Source: Phytophthora quininea
Taxonomy: Eukaryota; Oomycota; Peronosporomycetes; Peronosporales; Peronosporaceae
Length of the DNA stretch: 64,000 bases
Direction of reading: 5' to 3'
Assembly (NCBI GenBank): GCA_011947345.1
Contig: JAAVTG010000457.1
Location: 1-64,000, forward strand
Both the position numbers and the translations under genes were made by a program. The notes under the pieces are model-generated. The model saw only the letters and a list, made by a program, of their open reading frames with translations, was not told where the DNA came from and did no database searches. Below are positions 9,653 through 20,196 of this stretch, piece by piece; within the stretch, counting starts at the first letter, position 1; the number at the start of each line of letters is the position of its first letter.

Positions 9653-11448
9653 TTACCCGTACAAGAACTGAGCCTCTCCTTTCAGCAAGACGCTGTCGCC
9701 GGAGGGGTTCCGTTTAACTCCGTCCAGCTCGCGTTCGTCAGTCGCTTCAGAGGATTCGCCTTTGGTTTCTCCAATAGCCTCCGTCGAACAAGTTTGCACG
9801 ACCACGGTGGGGTGGTTGGTCTGCAGTACCAGATCGGACAGCACGTGCACGCTGTCACGTCGGTAGATGCTCACGGAAACACCGTGTCGCTCTCTCATGA
9901 TAGGAACTAGCAGCTGCATGAAGCCTGCTGCTACCTCGCTGGACAAGTTTAACAGCCGCAGTGGAGTGGCTCGGCCCGTGCCTCGAATCGAGTTGTGCAG
10001 CCAGTCTGTGAGCATCATAATCTTGGACTTGTCGGTGCTCCAGTGGTCCAGCAAACATCTGATGAGCGGCGAGTTCAAGTCACCCGGTGGCGCTGGGTAC
10101 GGTGCCGTTTCCTCCGTCCACTTGCAGCTCTCGGTGCCATCCACAAACGCGTTGATCTGTCTTTCCCGGGTTTCAGCATCGGTGTCATCGCTCGAAGCTA
10201 GAGCTGCAATGTGGTAGTCCAGTTGCTGGGTGAGCCGCGTGATCTCTTCTTGTGCAGTCTTGTTGCACTCCTCCAGAGCTTTCTGAGAGGCGACGGCTGC
10301 ACACCACTGCACCTTTGTGTGGCGAAGCATATCCCTCGACAGGTTGAGCTTTTCTGTCAGAGATTGCACTTTGCGGAGCAACCGCTCGTGGACCACATCG
10401 GCCGAGTCGCCGCCGCTGCTGCTGGCGGTGTCGGAGGCTGACCCGTTACTACTATTACTCCCCACGCGTTTCAGTGCCTGCTCCAACACTTCCTCTCCAT
10501 CGTTCTCTGCCTTCATCTGCGGCAGGTTCATGTCAGCACGCAGCTCGCGCAGCTCTGCTTCGAGCTTCATGTTGGTGTCGATGAGCACGTCGCGCACGGT
10601 CACACCCAGCGCCTCCGGATCCGCTTCCTCAGGGTGCTGCGAGCATGTACAATCCGTCGTGAACGGACGAGACTCTGCGATCTTCTTGTACACGAGATTC
10701 ATCGAGCGAAGGCTGTCCAGTACGGCGCGCTCTTCCATACGTTCCTCACGCAGCGTTTCATTCGAGCTCTGCAACTTCTCGTTGCGCTTCTCCAGCCGCT
10801 CAATGTGCGCCAGACACTCTGGTAGCTTGGCAGCTTTACGCCGCAGCGAATCTGCCTCTTTGCGGAGACTTTTGACCTCCAGAGCACGCGCTTCGTTCTC
10901 CTCCGCCGTCTGTTGAAGTCGGTGCTGCATCTCCTCGTAGTCTGCGAACGTGAAGACGCTGGCCTGGTTGGAGTCGTACGTCGCTGCTGGATTGGGAACT
11001 GCGTAGCCATCCCCTCCACCTCTGTCTTATCTGTCTCCGTCTTCTGCAGCTGCTCCATCTCCATCCTCAGCACGGCCAGCTCGTTCTCCGCCTGCATCTT
11101 GGCGGTCTGCGCTTCAGCCACTAGTAGTTGCAGCGCATCTTCCCGTCCTAACAGGTCTGTGACCAGCGCCGACGTGGCAGTAAGTTCATTGCGCAGTGCA
11201 TTGGCCTCCACCACCGCTCGCTTGCGGTCTTCCGTCAGACTCTGCAGCTGCTGGTCGCGAGCTGCCAGCTCGGAGCGAACGGTGGGGCGTTCGCTCTCCA
11301 GCAGCGCCACTTGGTCGCGCAGTGCCGAGACCTCCTCCTGCAGCTCCTTGTTGGTCTCTAACAGTAAGATGCCGGCGCGTGCGGCTTTGCGCAGCGCTTC
11401 CTCCTCGTCCAGATCGAAACATTCGGAGCCTCGGCCTAAGGTTGTCAT
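9653..11448 (-). CDS. coiled-coil protein with CC1-box-like N-terminus, candidate dynein adaptor
   Basis: A protein of about 595 residues, almost all heptad coiled coil from residue 15 to 330, with a Ser/Asn-rich break near the middle (SNSSNGSASDTASSSGG) and a mixed C-terminal domain. Residues 17-37 read ALRKAARAGILLLETNKEL. This carries the AA..G and following LL..N spacing of the CC1 box that BICD, BICDR, Spindly, TRAK and HAP1 use to bind the dynein light intermediate chain. The rest has no motif I recognise. A one-base shift near 10998 joins two long frames, and the coiled coil continues through it. The gene is divergent from the formyl-THF ligase gene with 251 bases between starts, so they may share a promoter. 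Function is inferred from the motif and architecture only. Confidence 0.6.
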
Positions 11449-11699
11449 TTGGTTAGTTTTCTTGAGGACTAAGAGTTGGTACAGACGTATAAGAACGCAC
11501 TGGAGTAGACGCCGTCGTCGTCGAAAGCCGAGCTGGCTGACGTAGCCCTCTCCAGGCGGTTCATTCTCTCCGGTGTCTTGCGTTGTGGCCAGCCCAGAGA
11601 AGGATGCCGGTGAAGGCGGCGAGCAGTTTCAAAAATGAAATTTAGCGCAGGCAGAGACGAGCCGGAATATCAGAGGGATATGCCATCCAGGTTCCGCCC
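11449..11699. promoter_or_regulatory. divergent intergenic promoter region
   Basis: 251 bases separate two divergent starts (coiled-coil gene at 11448, formyl-THF ligase gene at 11700). No initiator matching the oomycete consensus stands out, so only the position supports the call. Confidence 0.3.
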
Positions 11700-12570
11700 A
11701 TGAATTCGGCGAGCAGTAGCTTCACGTCGGCATCCAGCCCGCCGGACATGGCCGCGCCTGTGAAGAAGGAGCTGCGTCGCCGCATCGGCAGCCTGCTGAA
11801 GGCGCTGCCTGATGACGCAGTGGCGGAGCAGAGCCATCGACTGGCGGAAAAGGTGGCGGCGCTGCCCGAGTTCGCTCGCGCCAAAGGGGTCAGCGTGTAC
11901 CTGGAGATGCCCAAGGAGGCGGCCACCGGAGACCTCTTGAAAGCGGCTTTTGCCGAGCAGAAGAAGGTGTTTGTCCCCAAGATCACAGGCCGGTCGGCCG
12001 AGGACTTGCGGATGCTGCGTGCGCTGTCCATGGAGGATATCCAGAGCTTCCCTAAGGTTTGGCAGATGAACAAAGGCAAGCTGCTTCAAAACCGTCTGAC
12101 CAGACCATTTGACAGGACAAGTGGCAGATTCCGGACCCGACGGTGACTGTCGACGGCCAGCCGCGTGAAGATGCAGTCGAGGGCTCTGATCTGGAGCTGG
12201 TGCTGCTTCCAGGCGTTGCTTTTGATCGCAGTGGAGGACGACTAGGACACGGGAAGGGCTACTACGGTGCGTGTTGCCACACTGCAATAATTGCTATGAA
12301 ACTGACTCGGAAGTTCACCCTGCAGACTCGTTCCTGCGTCGCCTGTCGGAGCACTACGAGGCCATCGGCCACCCGCCACCCACGACCATCGTACGTGCAA
12401 TTGGCAATGCATCGATTGCTTCAATTTAACCTTTTTTTTCGTGCATGACATTGCAGGGCCTCTGCTTGACGCCGCAGTTGGTAGACCAAGTGCCTCTGGC
12501 CCCGCACGATCGCATGCTGGATCTGGTGGTGACCCCCGCCGAGGTCATCCGTGTCAAGTCTCAGCAATAA
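11700..12570 (+). CDS. MTHFS: 5-formyltetrahydrofolate cyclo-ligase (four exons)
   Basis: Converts 5-formyl-THF to 5,10-methenyl-THF using ATP, the salvage step into the one-carbon pool. Exons 11700-12056, 12116-12266, 12326-12390 and 12457-12570 add up to 687 bases, exactly 229 codons including the stop. All three introns end in AG and are 59, 59 and 66 bases; donors are GTTTGG, GTGCGT and GTACGT. Family marks: KKELRRRI near the start, VFVPK in the middle, and the nucleotide/substrate loop GGRLGHGKGYYD, which is split by intron 2. The length suits the family (about 200 residues). A second ATG at 11748 (MAAPVKKE) gives the more usual cytosolic N-terminus; the upstream Ser-rich 16 residues may be untranslated or a weak targeting extension. 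Confidence 0.9.
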
Positions 12571-12612
12571 CCTTCCGACCGTTCATTGGCTGAAAATAAA
12601 CCCCACATTGCA

Positions 12613-13466
12613 ATGGCGCCGCGTAGCTCAATTTTCGGTATCATGACGGGGAAGCGTGTACTGCTCGCGTTGCTGTGTGTGCTGCTGTGCGCGGCGACCG
12701 CTCTGGGCCAAGACCTATACGAGCTGCTTGGAGTGTCGTCGTCGGCCACCGCCAGCCAGATGAAACGCGCCTACCGCAAGCTCTCGCTCAAGTACCACCC
12801 GGACAAGCAGTCGGAGGAGAACCGCGAGGCGATGAAGGAGGAGTTCGTTAAGATCACCAATGGTGCGGATATTGGTTCGTTAATTGTCAAAACTCATTTA
12901 CTAAAGAAATCATGATTGGTGTAGCCTATCGCGTGCTGTCGGACCCGGAGCGCCGCGAGAAGTATGATGTCTACGGGATCGCGGACGAGCAAGGCTTCAA
13001 GTACGTGGATTTTCCGCCTAAAATATTTTTTTTGTGTAGCTTACCAGGCATTTATGATACAGAAACTTTGACGAGGCTGCTCGCTTCGCCAATGATGGAG
13101 TCGAGGACTCGGTGATGAACTGGATGGGGCTCATAGCCATACTGGCGGTGGGCGTCGTCCCCATCGTCATCATGCAGCGCAACCGTACCAAGCCTCTGAA
13201 AAAGAGACGTGAGGTATTTGGGGATTTATCCCGCTGGACAAGTGCAATGAAAAACCTAACTGTTGATTGTTTGGCGTGATGTGGCAGGCCCTACGAAGCC
13301 TAGCAAGAAATAGACTCACCAAGTCGGCGGACAAGTCCTTCAGCAAGAGCTTTGTCAAGAAGCGCAAAGAATACGTCGACGACTCACTGCGTGAGTAGAT
13401 ATATGGTAGTTCACGGATTGAATTGGTGACTCACTCGAATTCCGTTGATGCGCAGACCAAGATTAG
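12613..13466 (+). CDS. ER J-domain protein with signal peptide and transmembrane segment (five exons)
   Basis: Hsp40-type cochaperone that would stimulate an ER-lumen Hsp70. Exons 12613-12862, 12925-13000, 13063-13213, 13288-13390 and 13456-13466 total 591 bases (197 codons with stop), which supports the splice model. The N-terminus has a strong signal peptide ([16 protein letters not shown]). The J domain follows at about residues 38-105 with DLYELLGV, the catalytic HPD (KYHPDKQ) and [13 protein letters not shown] hydrophobic span ([17 protein letters not shown]) precedes a very basic tail, so the J domain is luminal and the tail cytosolic. The exon 3 donor could alternatively be the GTGAGG four bases upstream, giving a shorter tail. 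It starts only 42 bases after the MTHFS stop. Confidence 0.8.
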
Positions 13467-13640
13467 AGGCAGTGAGTGTATCCGACACACTTGCTGCAGA
13501 GCTCACGCGAAAACCATCTTGCAAAGAATCAAACGAATGTTGTTCTTCTGGTGCAAATGCTTGGCATGCTGCTACGTTAGCTCTATTCTACAACGTTTTT
13601 CCTGTGTTACCTTCTTCGTGATCACAATTTATTATCCAAC

Positions 13641-16559
13641 TCAGGGCACGGAAGCAACGATCTCCATCTTCAGCTCAGCCTTGATTGTTTGGCTATCATC
13701 GAGGTCAAGCTCTATAGGTGCATCAATCGTTCCTCGGTAGTGCAGCGTTGTGGTCGCAGCCGGAGCAGGTTCAGGTTGGACTTCTTGCTTGATCTGCCCG
13801 CCAGATTCAGCCTTGACCATGTCAGCCTCTTCAATATCGAGCTCTATGGGTGCGTCAGCAGTGCCCCGGTGGGCCATGAACGGATTACTTATTGGTAATT
13901 CACTTGACGATGGTCGGGCCTCCGTCTTGACTTCCATTTTGACATCGTCATTCTCTTCGTACTCCAGTTCAATTGGGGCATTGCTGGTGCCAAGAGACAG
14001 CGTCGCCAACGTAGGCGCTGACGCTGGAGCGCTCACTGGCATTTCGATTCGATTGCGTTGGAAAAACTCTGATAAATAAGGATTGCATTCCTCCGAACGT
14101 TGGAACTCCTGGACATGCGGACGCATCCACTTAGAGAGAGAATGCCCATGAACATTGTCCCGATGCCGCGAGTCGATCAAAATAATTGCTCCGTAGTCTC
14201 GACGGTGCCGAATGCAACGCCCTAGCGCTTGGTTTAGTGCTCGGAATGCCTGGAGTGTGTACCACCTGGATCCGTTGACCAGTTTGTCGTCCGAGTGGGA
14301 CTTGTGGTCCTGGTATTCGCGCTTTAACGATACTAGGAGATCTTTAAAACTAGGGTATGGGATTCCGACACAAAGCACCGCTCGAGCATTGTCGTCTGAG
14401 AAGTCGATTCCCTCACTGACTTTACCGCGATATACAGCAAGGAAAATGGCGCCACTCTGCCTTGGTTCGTTATTGTAGCTTGTGTTGGTGTCCCAACCGA
14501 TAGGAGCGTCGCGAGCAGCGGTATGCAAAGCAATTTTACTTTTGTATTGGTCAAGCAGGGCGTCAAACTCTTTCCCCCTGCCCGTGGTTCGCAAAACATT
14601 TGCTTGTGCTTTTGAAGCTGCCCCCATAGACCTCTGCGTTGCCAACGCCCTTTAGAGTGGCCATTAAAGAGTAAGATGGGAAAAACATCAAAATACCACC
14701 TGGGATCACTTGGGCATACTGCAGCAGCAGTTCACCCATTGAATCTTGATACTGAAAGTTCTGTTGGTTCTTGTAGGTGGATACCAGATCCACCCCTCTT
14801 GGTCCTGCCATGACTGCTCCAACGAACACTTGCTTACGCATATTCACGACGTGGTTCGCCTCTAAACGAACCGGAAAATCTACACCAAGCTCACCGGCAA
14901 ACGAATCCATTGGACTGAGCGTACCTGACGCAAGAATAATGCTGTGCGCCGAGAACGCGATGTCCTTGAAGACTACGGCGGCACTTAGACACCAAATACA
15001 TAACTTAGTATCAATCACTTCGCCCTCTTCTCCGCGCCGCATCTTCTTGGTAATAAGTAACTTGAAATCATCCGCATCTTTGCCATTGCTACGAAGCATG
15101 TAATTCGCGACGGAGACAATTCTTGTGGCTGTACTCAAGGCAAGCGAGGTCAGCAAAAGCTTGTTGCCTGGAGAGTTGAGCATCTGTGATTCGTGCTGAA
15201 CGATTTCGTCCAGGTCAGCCCCGTATACGTTGTCGAGATTACAGTCTCGTAGCATGTCCAATGCATCTGGGGTGCTCCACAACAAGTAGCAGTCCTCGTC
15301 ATCGGGGTCATCCGGATCGGTTACGCGCTCAGCATTGCGATTGAACCAATCCCTGACCTGGGTCAAGGCCCTGCGGACGACGTCGTAAGCTGGTGGCATC
15401 ATCTGCGACTCATTCTGCCAGATTACATCGTCGAACGACTTGATAGAAGCCGCCAGTATGTTGTCGGTTAGTTCAAAGCTGGCGCCGGATCGACAAGTGT
15501 CCTCGACGTTGTGTGCTTCGTCCAGCACAACGATGGCATTCTTCAGTGTAATACCAACAGCCTTACGGATAATTGGATCTAGAATGTAGTTGTACGGGCA
15601 AAAGACGATATGTGCTTTCTCCAGGGCGTTCTTCGAGTAGAAGTACGGACATTCCTTACAGCTTGGTGCTGTCTTGGTGATGTCCTCAATATCCCAAATC
15701 TGCCGCAAATTGCGGCGCAGTTCAGGGAATGATGTCTGGTTATACGGACATCCTGCTTCCTCGCCGTCATCTTCTTCTTCTCCTGTTTGTTCTTTTGCCA
15801 TTTTCCTCTCCTTCTCCCTCCGCAGCTCTTGGCACTTTTCATTTACGAGACTCGGTTCATCGTTCACTTTCGGGTTCACACACATGACTCTCTTGGAGCC
15901 CAACACACACATCCTCAATTCAGACTCACCAGGTAAAACCGGGATATCCGGTGTCGACAGATAACTCTCGGGACATCCTTTCAGCTCCTTGACCACTTGA
16001 GCCAATTGCGAGTGCGTCCGCGAGCAAAAGTAGATTTTTGGCGTCAAAACTGGCTCGCCTTCGTTCAGACAGTCCGGTCCAAAGACCGCTTGAGTATCTT
16101 CACTGTCTTGCTGAGTCTGTTGCTGACTCAACGGCGTCCATAGGCTCTGTTCTTGTGTAAGGCTACTAGTAAAAGTAGTAGGATAATTTCCTCCTATTGC
16201 AGCAGTTCCGTCCTCCCTCTTGACTCTCTTGAGACTCCTCTGTAGTAACTCAAAGGCGTCGTCGTCCCACTTCTGCTCTCGTTCTTGCTGTTGACTTTGT
16301 TGCTGTCGTCTGTGTGAATCTCTCTGCATCTTATTAGCTACTTGCTCCTTCACAAAATCGCGTTGGAATGTCAAGCACGAGCTCAGGAGCGCCAACGTCT
16401 TGCCTGACCCCGTGGGGACTCCACCAGTGCGTGCTGCTTGCGCTTCAACGCCGAGAAGGTGCTGCTCATGACCGCCAGCTGCGCAGGGAACGGTCTCTTA
16501 CCCACGGGGAAGGCCACACGGTGCCCCATGATGAGCACGGAAGTCTCACTCACCTCCAT
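13641..16559 (-). CDS. BRIP1: FANCJ/BRIP1-type DNA helicase (XPD superfamily), with frameshifts
   Basis: An Fe-S superfamily 2 helicase that unwinds forked and G-quadruplex DNA in crosslink repair. From ATG 16559 the Q-motif region (FPVGKRPFPAQLAVM) leads to Walker A (ESPTGSGKT), which is split by a one-base loss in a C-run near 16415. Then come Fe-S-type cysteines (CVNP, NEKC, SCKECPYF), the box DEAHNVED, the late blocks ASGTLSPMDSF and GKVSEGIDFSDDNARAV, and motif VI QALGRCIRHRRDYG. The GKVSEGIDFSDDNARAV block marks the FANCJ branch rather than RTEL1 or XPD. Two more one-base shifts near 14580 and 14645 interrupt it, again beside C-runs. The C-terminal 130 residues carry three repeats of an APIEL-acidic motif followed by SUMO-acceptor-like sites. 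About 970 residues if read through. Likely functional with assembly indels. Confidence 0.85.
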
Positions 16560-16630
16560 CGTCGTTGGACGATAGAAAACAAATTTTCCTGATTACTAGA
16601 AATTTGTATCGAAGTGCACCATTTTCTCGA

Positions 16631-17510
16631 AAATGAAGCGAGTGAAGCGCTGCGCAGATGTGGACAAGCTCCGAGTCGTCCGCCTCCCATCGGCTATTCT
16701 GGCGCCGCCCCACGTCCTGGAACCGATCAACGACTTGTCGTTGACATTAGCAGAAGTCTTGGACAAGGCAGCAAGAACAGGCCAAGCAAACTAATCCGCC
16801 GAGCTCAAGGCAGTATTCCAACAAGCCCTGTGCGTGCGGGCCGCGGCTTCTGCCGGTCAACTCCACGTTGTAAAGTCTTTTTTAAGACGACGACGAAAGA
16901 TCGAGCATGGCGTGGGAGGTTTGTGCAGTAGCGGACAGGAGGTCCAACGTGGCCTGGAATGCTCTTCAAGCAGCGGCAGACAACGGACACTGCGACGTGG
17001 TAGAGTATCTTGCTTTTGAAGTGGACGAGTATCGGGAAGATATGCATTCGAACTTTGGTCTGTCAGGAGCAATCTTTGGAGGGCACAAGGACGTTGTGGC
17101 ATTTCTACTGGAGACGTTCCCCTGTGCTTGGATACTCGACTAAAGACGTTGGCAAAGCTTACAAGGCTGCAGCACGTCCCGGTCACGTTAAAGTCTTGCG
17201 ATTTCTGCAGGAATACAGCGGGTCGTATAGCTCGACGGAGACTGTCAGCAAGGCGTTTAAGTGTGCCGCTACAAGCGGTGCTGTCGATGCTATTGTGTTC
17301 CTGTACACGATGGTATCGCGTGAGACTGTTGTCGAAGCAGTTAAATGCGCCGCTCAGAATTGCCGCTGCGAAGTGATGAAGCTGATCGACAAAGAAGTTG
17401 TACCTTCGGTGCTGATTGCAGACGCCTCCATCGAAGCGGCCTCCATTGGGAACATTGCTACCGTGAAACGTTTGTTTGATTGGTGTACCAGTAGCCACAC
17501 GATACAATAG
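16631..17510 (+). pseudogene. ankyrin-repeat gene fragment, left arm copy
   Basis: Reads MKRVKRCADVDKLRVVRLPS, then in-frame TAA, then ankyrin-type helices: RAAASAGQLHVVKSFL, ALQAAADNGHCDVVEYLA, GAIFGGHKDVVAFLLE, AYKAAARPGHVKVLRFLQ, AFKCAATSGAVDAIVFLY, AVKCAAQNCRCEV. These follow the oomycete ankyrin pattern A..AA..GH..VV.FL. The frame is broken by the TAA, by one-base shifts near 16885 and 17130, and by loss of a codon (KLLI reads KLI) compared with the array copies. Such proteins usually mediate protein contacts; this copy is unlikely to be functional. Confidence 0.7.
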
Positions 17511-18437
17511 TGTATGTTGGCGCTTTGGGAGTTCCAGCTGCTCGATGTGTCTTGGAATCCTCGACCTACTACAGTGGCTACCGGTACACCAATCAAACAA
17601 ACGTTTCATGGTAGCAATGTTCCCAATGCAGGCCGCTTCGATGGAGGCGTCTGCAATCAGCACCGAAGGTACAACTTCTTTGTCGATCAGGAGCTTCGTC
17701 ACTTCGCAGCGGCAATTCTGAGCGGCGCATTTAACTGCTTCGACAACAGTCTCACGCGATACCATCGTGTACAGGAACACAATAGCATCGACAGCACCGC
17801 TTGTAGCGGCACACTTAAACGCCTTGCTGACAGTCTCCGTCGAGCTATACGACCCGCTGTATTCCTGCAGAAATCGCAAGACTTTAACGTGACCGGGACG
17901 TGCTGCAGCCTTGTAAGCTTTGCCAACGTCTTTAGTCGAGTATCCAAGCACAGGGGAACGTCTCCAGTAGAAATGCCACAACGTCCTTGTGCCCTCCAAA
18001 GATTGCTCCTGACAGACCAAAGTTCGAATGCATATCTTCCCGATACTCGTCCACTTCAAAAGCAAGATACTCTACCACGTCGCAGTGTCCGTTGTCTGCC
18101 GCTGCTTGAAGAGCATTCCAGGCCACGTTGGACCTCCTGTCCGCTACTGCACAAACCTCCCACGCCATGCTCGATCTTTCGTCGTCGTCTAAAAAAGACT
18201 TTACAACGTGGAGTTGACCGGCAGAAGCCGCGGCCCGCACGCACAGGGCTCGTTGGAATACTGCCTTGAGCTCGGCGGATTAGTTTGCTTGGCCTGTTCT
18301 TGCTGCCTTGTCCAAGACTTCTAATGTCAACGACAAGTCGTTGATCGGTTCCAGGACGTGGGGCGGCGCCAGAATAGCCGATGGGAGGCGGGCGACTCGA
18401 AGCTTGTCCACATCTGCGCAGCGCTTCACTCGCTTCG
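16631..18437. repeat. large inverted repeat of the ankyrin gene (arms about 870 bp)
   Basis: The sequence from about 16631 to 17506 reappears in reverse complement at about 17575-18437 with only scattered differences. The spacer is about 70 bases and is absent from the other array copies. Each arm holds the same ankyrin gene fragment, so the two coding copies point toward each other. The right arm is also the first unit of the tandem array. The left arm starts abruptly 70 bases from the FANCJ start codon. Confidence 0.85.
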
Positions 18438-18460
18438 AGTGTGGCCTGCTGGCAGAAGGC
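17575..18460 (-). pseudogene. ankyrin-repeat gene fragment, array unit 1
   Basis: Same fragment as in the left arm, in opposite orientation. It reads from the MPSASRPHSKRVKRCADVDK start near 18460, with the same in-frame TAA. Here the repeat FLDDDERSSMAWEVCAVADR reads through, because this copy has one T fewer near 18190 than units 2-4. It ends at the unit boundary, so the last ankyrin helices present in the other units are missing. Confidence 0.65.
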
Positions 18461-18473
18461 ATAGAAGTCCTTC

Positions 18474-18979
18474 TTGGGCGTCGAGTTCTCCTGCGTCAGG
18501 ATGCAGTACTACAACCATTTCGGTGAGATGTCTCCGGAAGTGCAACTTGTTCTTGCATTCGGCCGTAGCTTCACGGCCATGGACTTCCTTGCAGCGCAGC
18601 GTGTTCGTGCGTTCGCTCTACGCCAGTTCCAGGAGAATGTCTTAAGCAAAGTGGACGCGTTCGTGGCCCCGTCGACTGGCATCACCGCGCCGGAGATTCC
18701 ATTTGAGGCATTTGCAGTGGGCGAGCTGAATGTGCAGCAGCTTGGAGACATTTTCCGCTTCAGTGTGTACGGCAACTTGATTGGCGTGCCAGGGATTGCG
18801 GTTCCTACCGGCTACGACTCTCGCGGCCTGCCCATGTCAATCCAGTTTCAGACTGCTCATTGGCAAGAAAACTTGATGCTGCGACTGGCTCACGCGACAG
18901 AAACCTCTACGCGGCCAAGCAGAAACAACCGGAAATTTACTTCTCCATTCTTGACGAGGCGAAAAAGCTCTACCGGTAA
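18474..18979 (+). pseudogene. amidase-signature C-terminal fragment, unit 1
   Basis: About 170 codons matching the C-terminal third of amidase-signature enzymes (fatty-acid amide hydrolase or GatA-like): VDAFVAPSTGITAPEIPFEA, then FSVYGNLIGVPGIAVPTGYD and GLPMSIQFQ. The catalytic Ser-cisSer-Lys triad lies in the N-terminal two thirds of these enzymes and is absent. No ATG fits the true N-terminus. A one-base shift near 18895 separates RLAHATE from NLYAAKQKQPEIYFSILDEA, which then stops naturally at 18977-18979. The same shift is in all four units, so it predates the amplification. A passenger fragment, not an active enzyme. Confidence 0.75.
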
Positions 18980-20196
18980 ACGGCACGATATGGTTGCTGC
19001 GAGCAGACTCGTAATCGAAATGGATCCCAACACACTGGACAGTAGTGGTCGATTGCGCTTTTGACATCTTCAAATTCTCGTGACACCAACAGATGAAAGC
19101 GGGAACATTTGCCGGGAACAGTTTTTCCCCAGGTGCCGGTCGACTCGACGGAGGAGTGTGCACCGAAGACGCCTACCGACAAAATGCACGCCGTCGGCAA
19201 ACGGAGACTGTCATGTTGGCCAGCCGTTTTTAGACAAAGAGACGGGAAAAGCTATGGAGATCGAGGTTACGGAGATCGAGGCAACATGATCTGGACGAGC
19301 TGGTTGATCGCGAATTACGCTACATGTACGACGCTGTCGCCGCCTGCCCGACACCAGTGCCAACACCAGCACCAGCACCAGCACCGCGTGAACAATATCA
19401 TCTATTGTATGACGGTCAACACGGGATGAACATAATCAGCGCCGCGCCATCGCGCCGTCTTCATAATCTCCGCCAACGCGTGGCGGAGCGAAGACCCCGG
19501 GCGCTGCCACAGGGCTAGCCCGAGGGAGTACTGGCAGACTAACATTTAAACAACTCACTTCGCCATGTGCGTTAGCGCGCAAACGTAGAGCTGATCCCGA
19601 GTTACGCTACATGCTTTGCCGATAGCGCACCTGGTGATGCAGGATGGAACATGGTACGGACAGCGCAAATCCTTCCGATCAGCACCGCTGATTCAGCGGG
19701 CAATTTGATGCTCGGCAACGCATAAACAACATCCTCCACAATCCATACATTGGATACCCAAAAGTTTCGACTCAAGAACGTAAATGATATCACTGTCGGG
19801 ATGTAAGAAGCACTTGGGGCCCGCCGCCGTCGAACGACCTGTTCTCCTCGTAATCCTAGCTGCACTTCTCCAGTCTGTTGACACTGCCTGACCCCGGGAT
19901 TCAAGCTTATGAAGTCTCCGGCTCATTGTTCGGAGACTTCTCTACTTATTGTAGTAAGTTAGACTGCGATCACTGCAACTCCGAGCGTGCACACGCGACA
20001 GCACGGCTTGTTCCCAGACCAGGAAACCGTAAGCCGATCTTCAGATGGGCAACGCAAAGATGGGCTTCCATCGCGTGCCATGACCCATGGATGGCAAGTG
20101 GCGAAGGCCACGCAAGTTTTGCATGATGGCCTTCGCCTCCAGGAGCCACAGTTCCTAATCTACTCCCAAGTACGCAAGACCAAAGGACCCAGCACC
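18980..20196. other. non-coding part of unit 1 upstream of the effector gene
   Basis: No credible gene. A short CCAGCA hexamer run lies near 19360-19382 and explains a Pro/Ala-rich frame. The stem-loop at 19911-19940 is listed separately. The 255 bases before the effector ATG should contain its promoter; GCTCATT, the start of the oomycete initiator consensus, occurs at 19920-19926 but without the rest of the element. The same layout occurs at 22504-23719 and 26026-27241. Confidence 0.5.
19911..19940. repeat. perfect 10-bp stem-loop upstream of effector, unit 1
   Basis: GAAGTCTCCG and CGGAGACTTC form a perfect 10-bp stem around the 10-base loop GCTCATTGTT. The same hairpin is at 23434-23463 (unit 2) and 26956-26985 (unit 3). 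In unit 4 (about 30482-30511) the stem is mutated and homology ends there. Confidence 0.85.

Noticed and set aside
17514..18269. 251-codon + strand frame (and 223-codon copies at 21067, 24590 and 28112)
   Set aside because: Exactly antisense to the ankyrin helices; its length is a by-product of the ankyrin codon pattern and it has no motif of its own.
19109..19518. Pro/Ala-rich frames between amidase and effector in each unit
   Set aside because: Created by a short CCAGCA repeat; not continuous with any start or domain.
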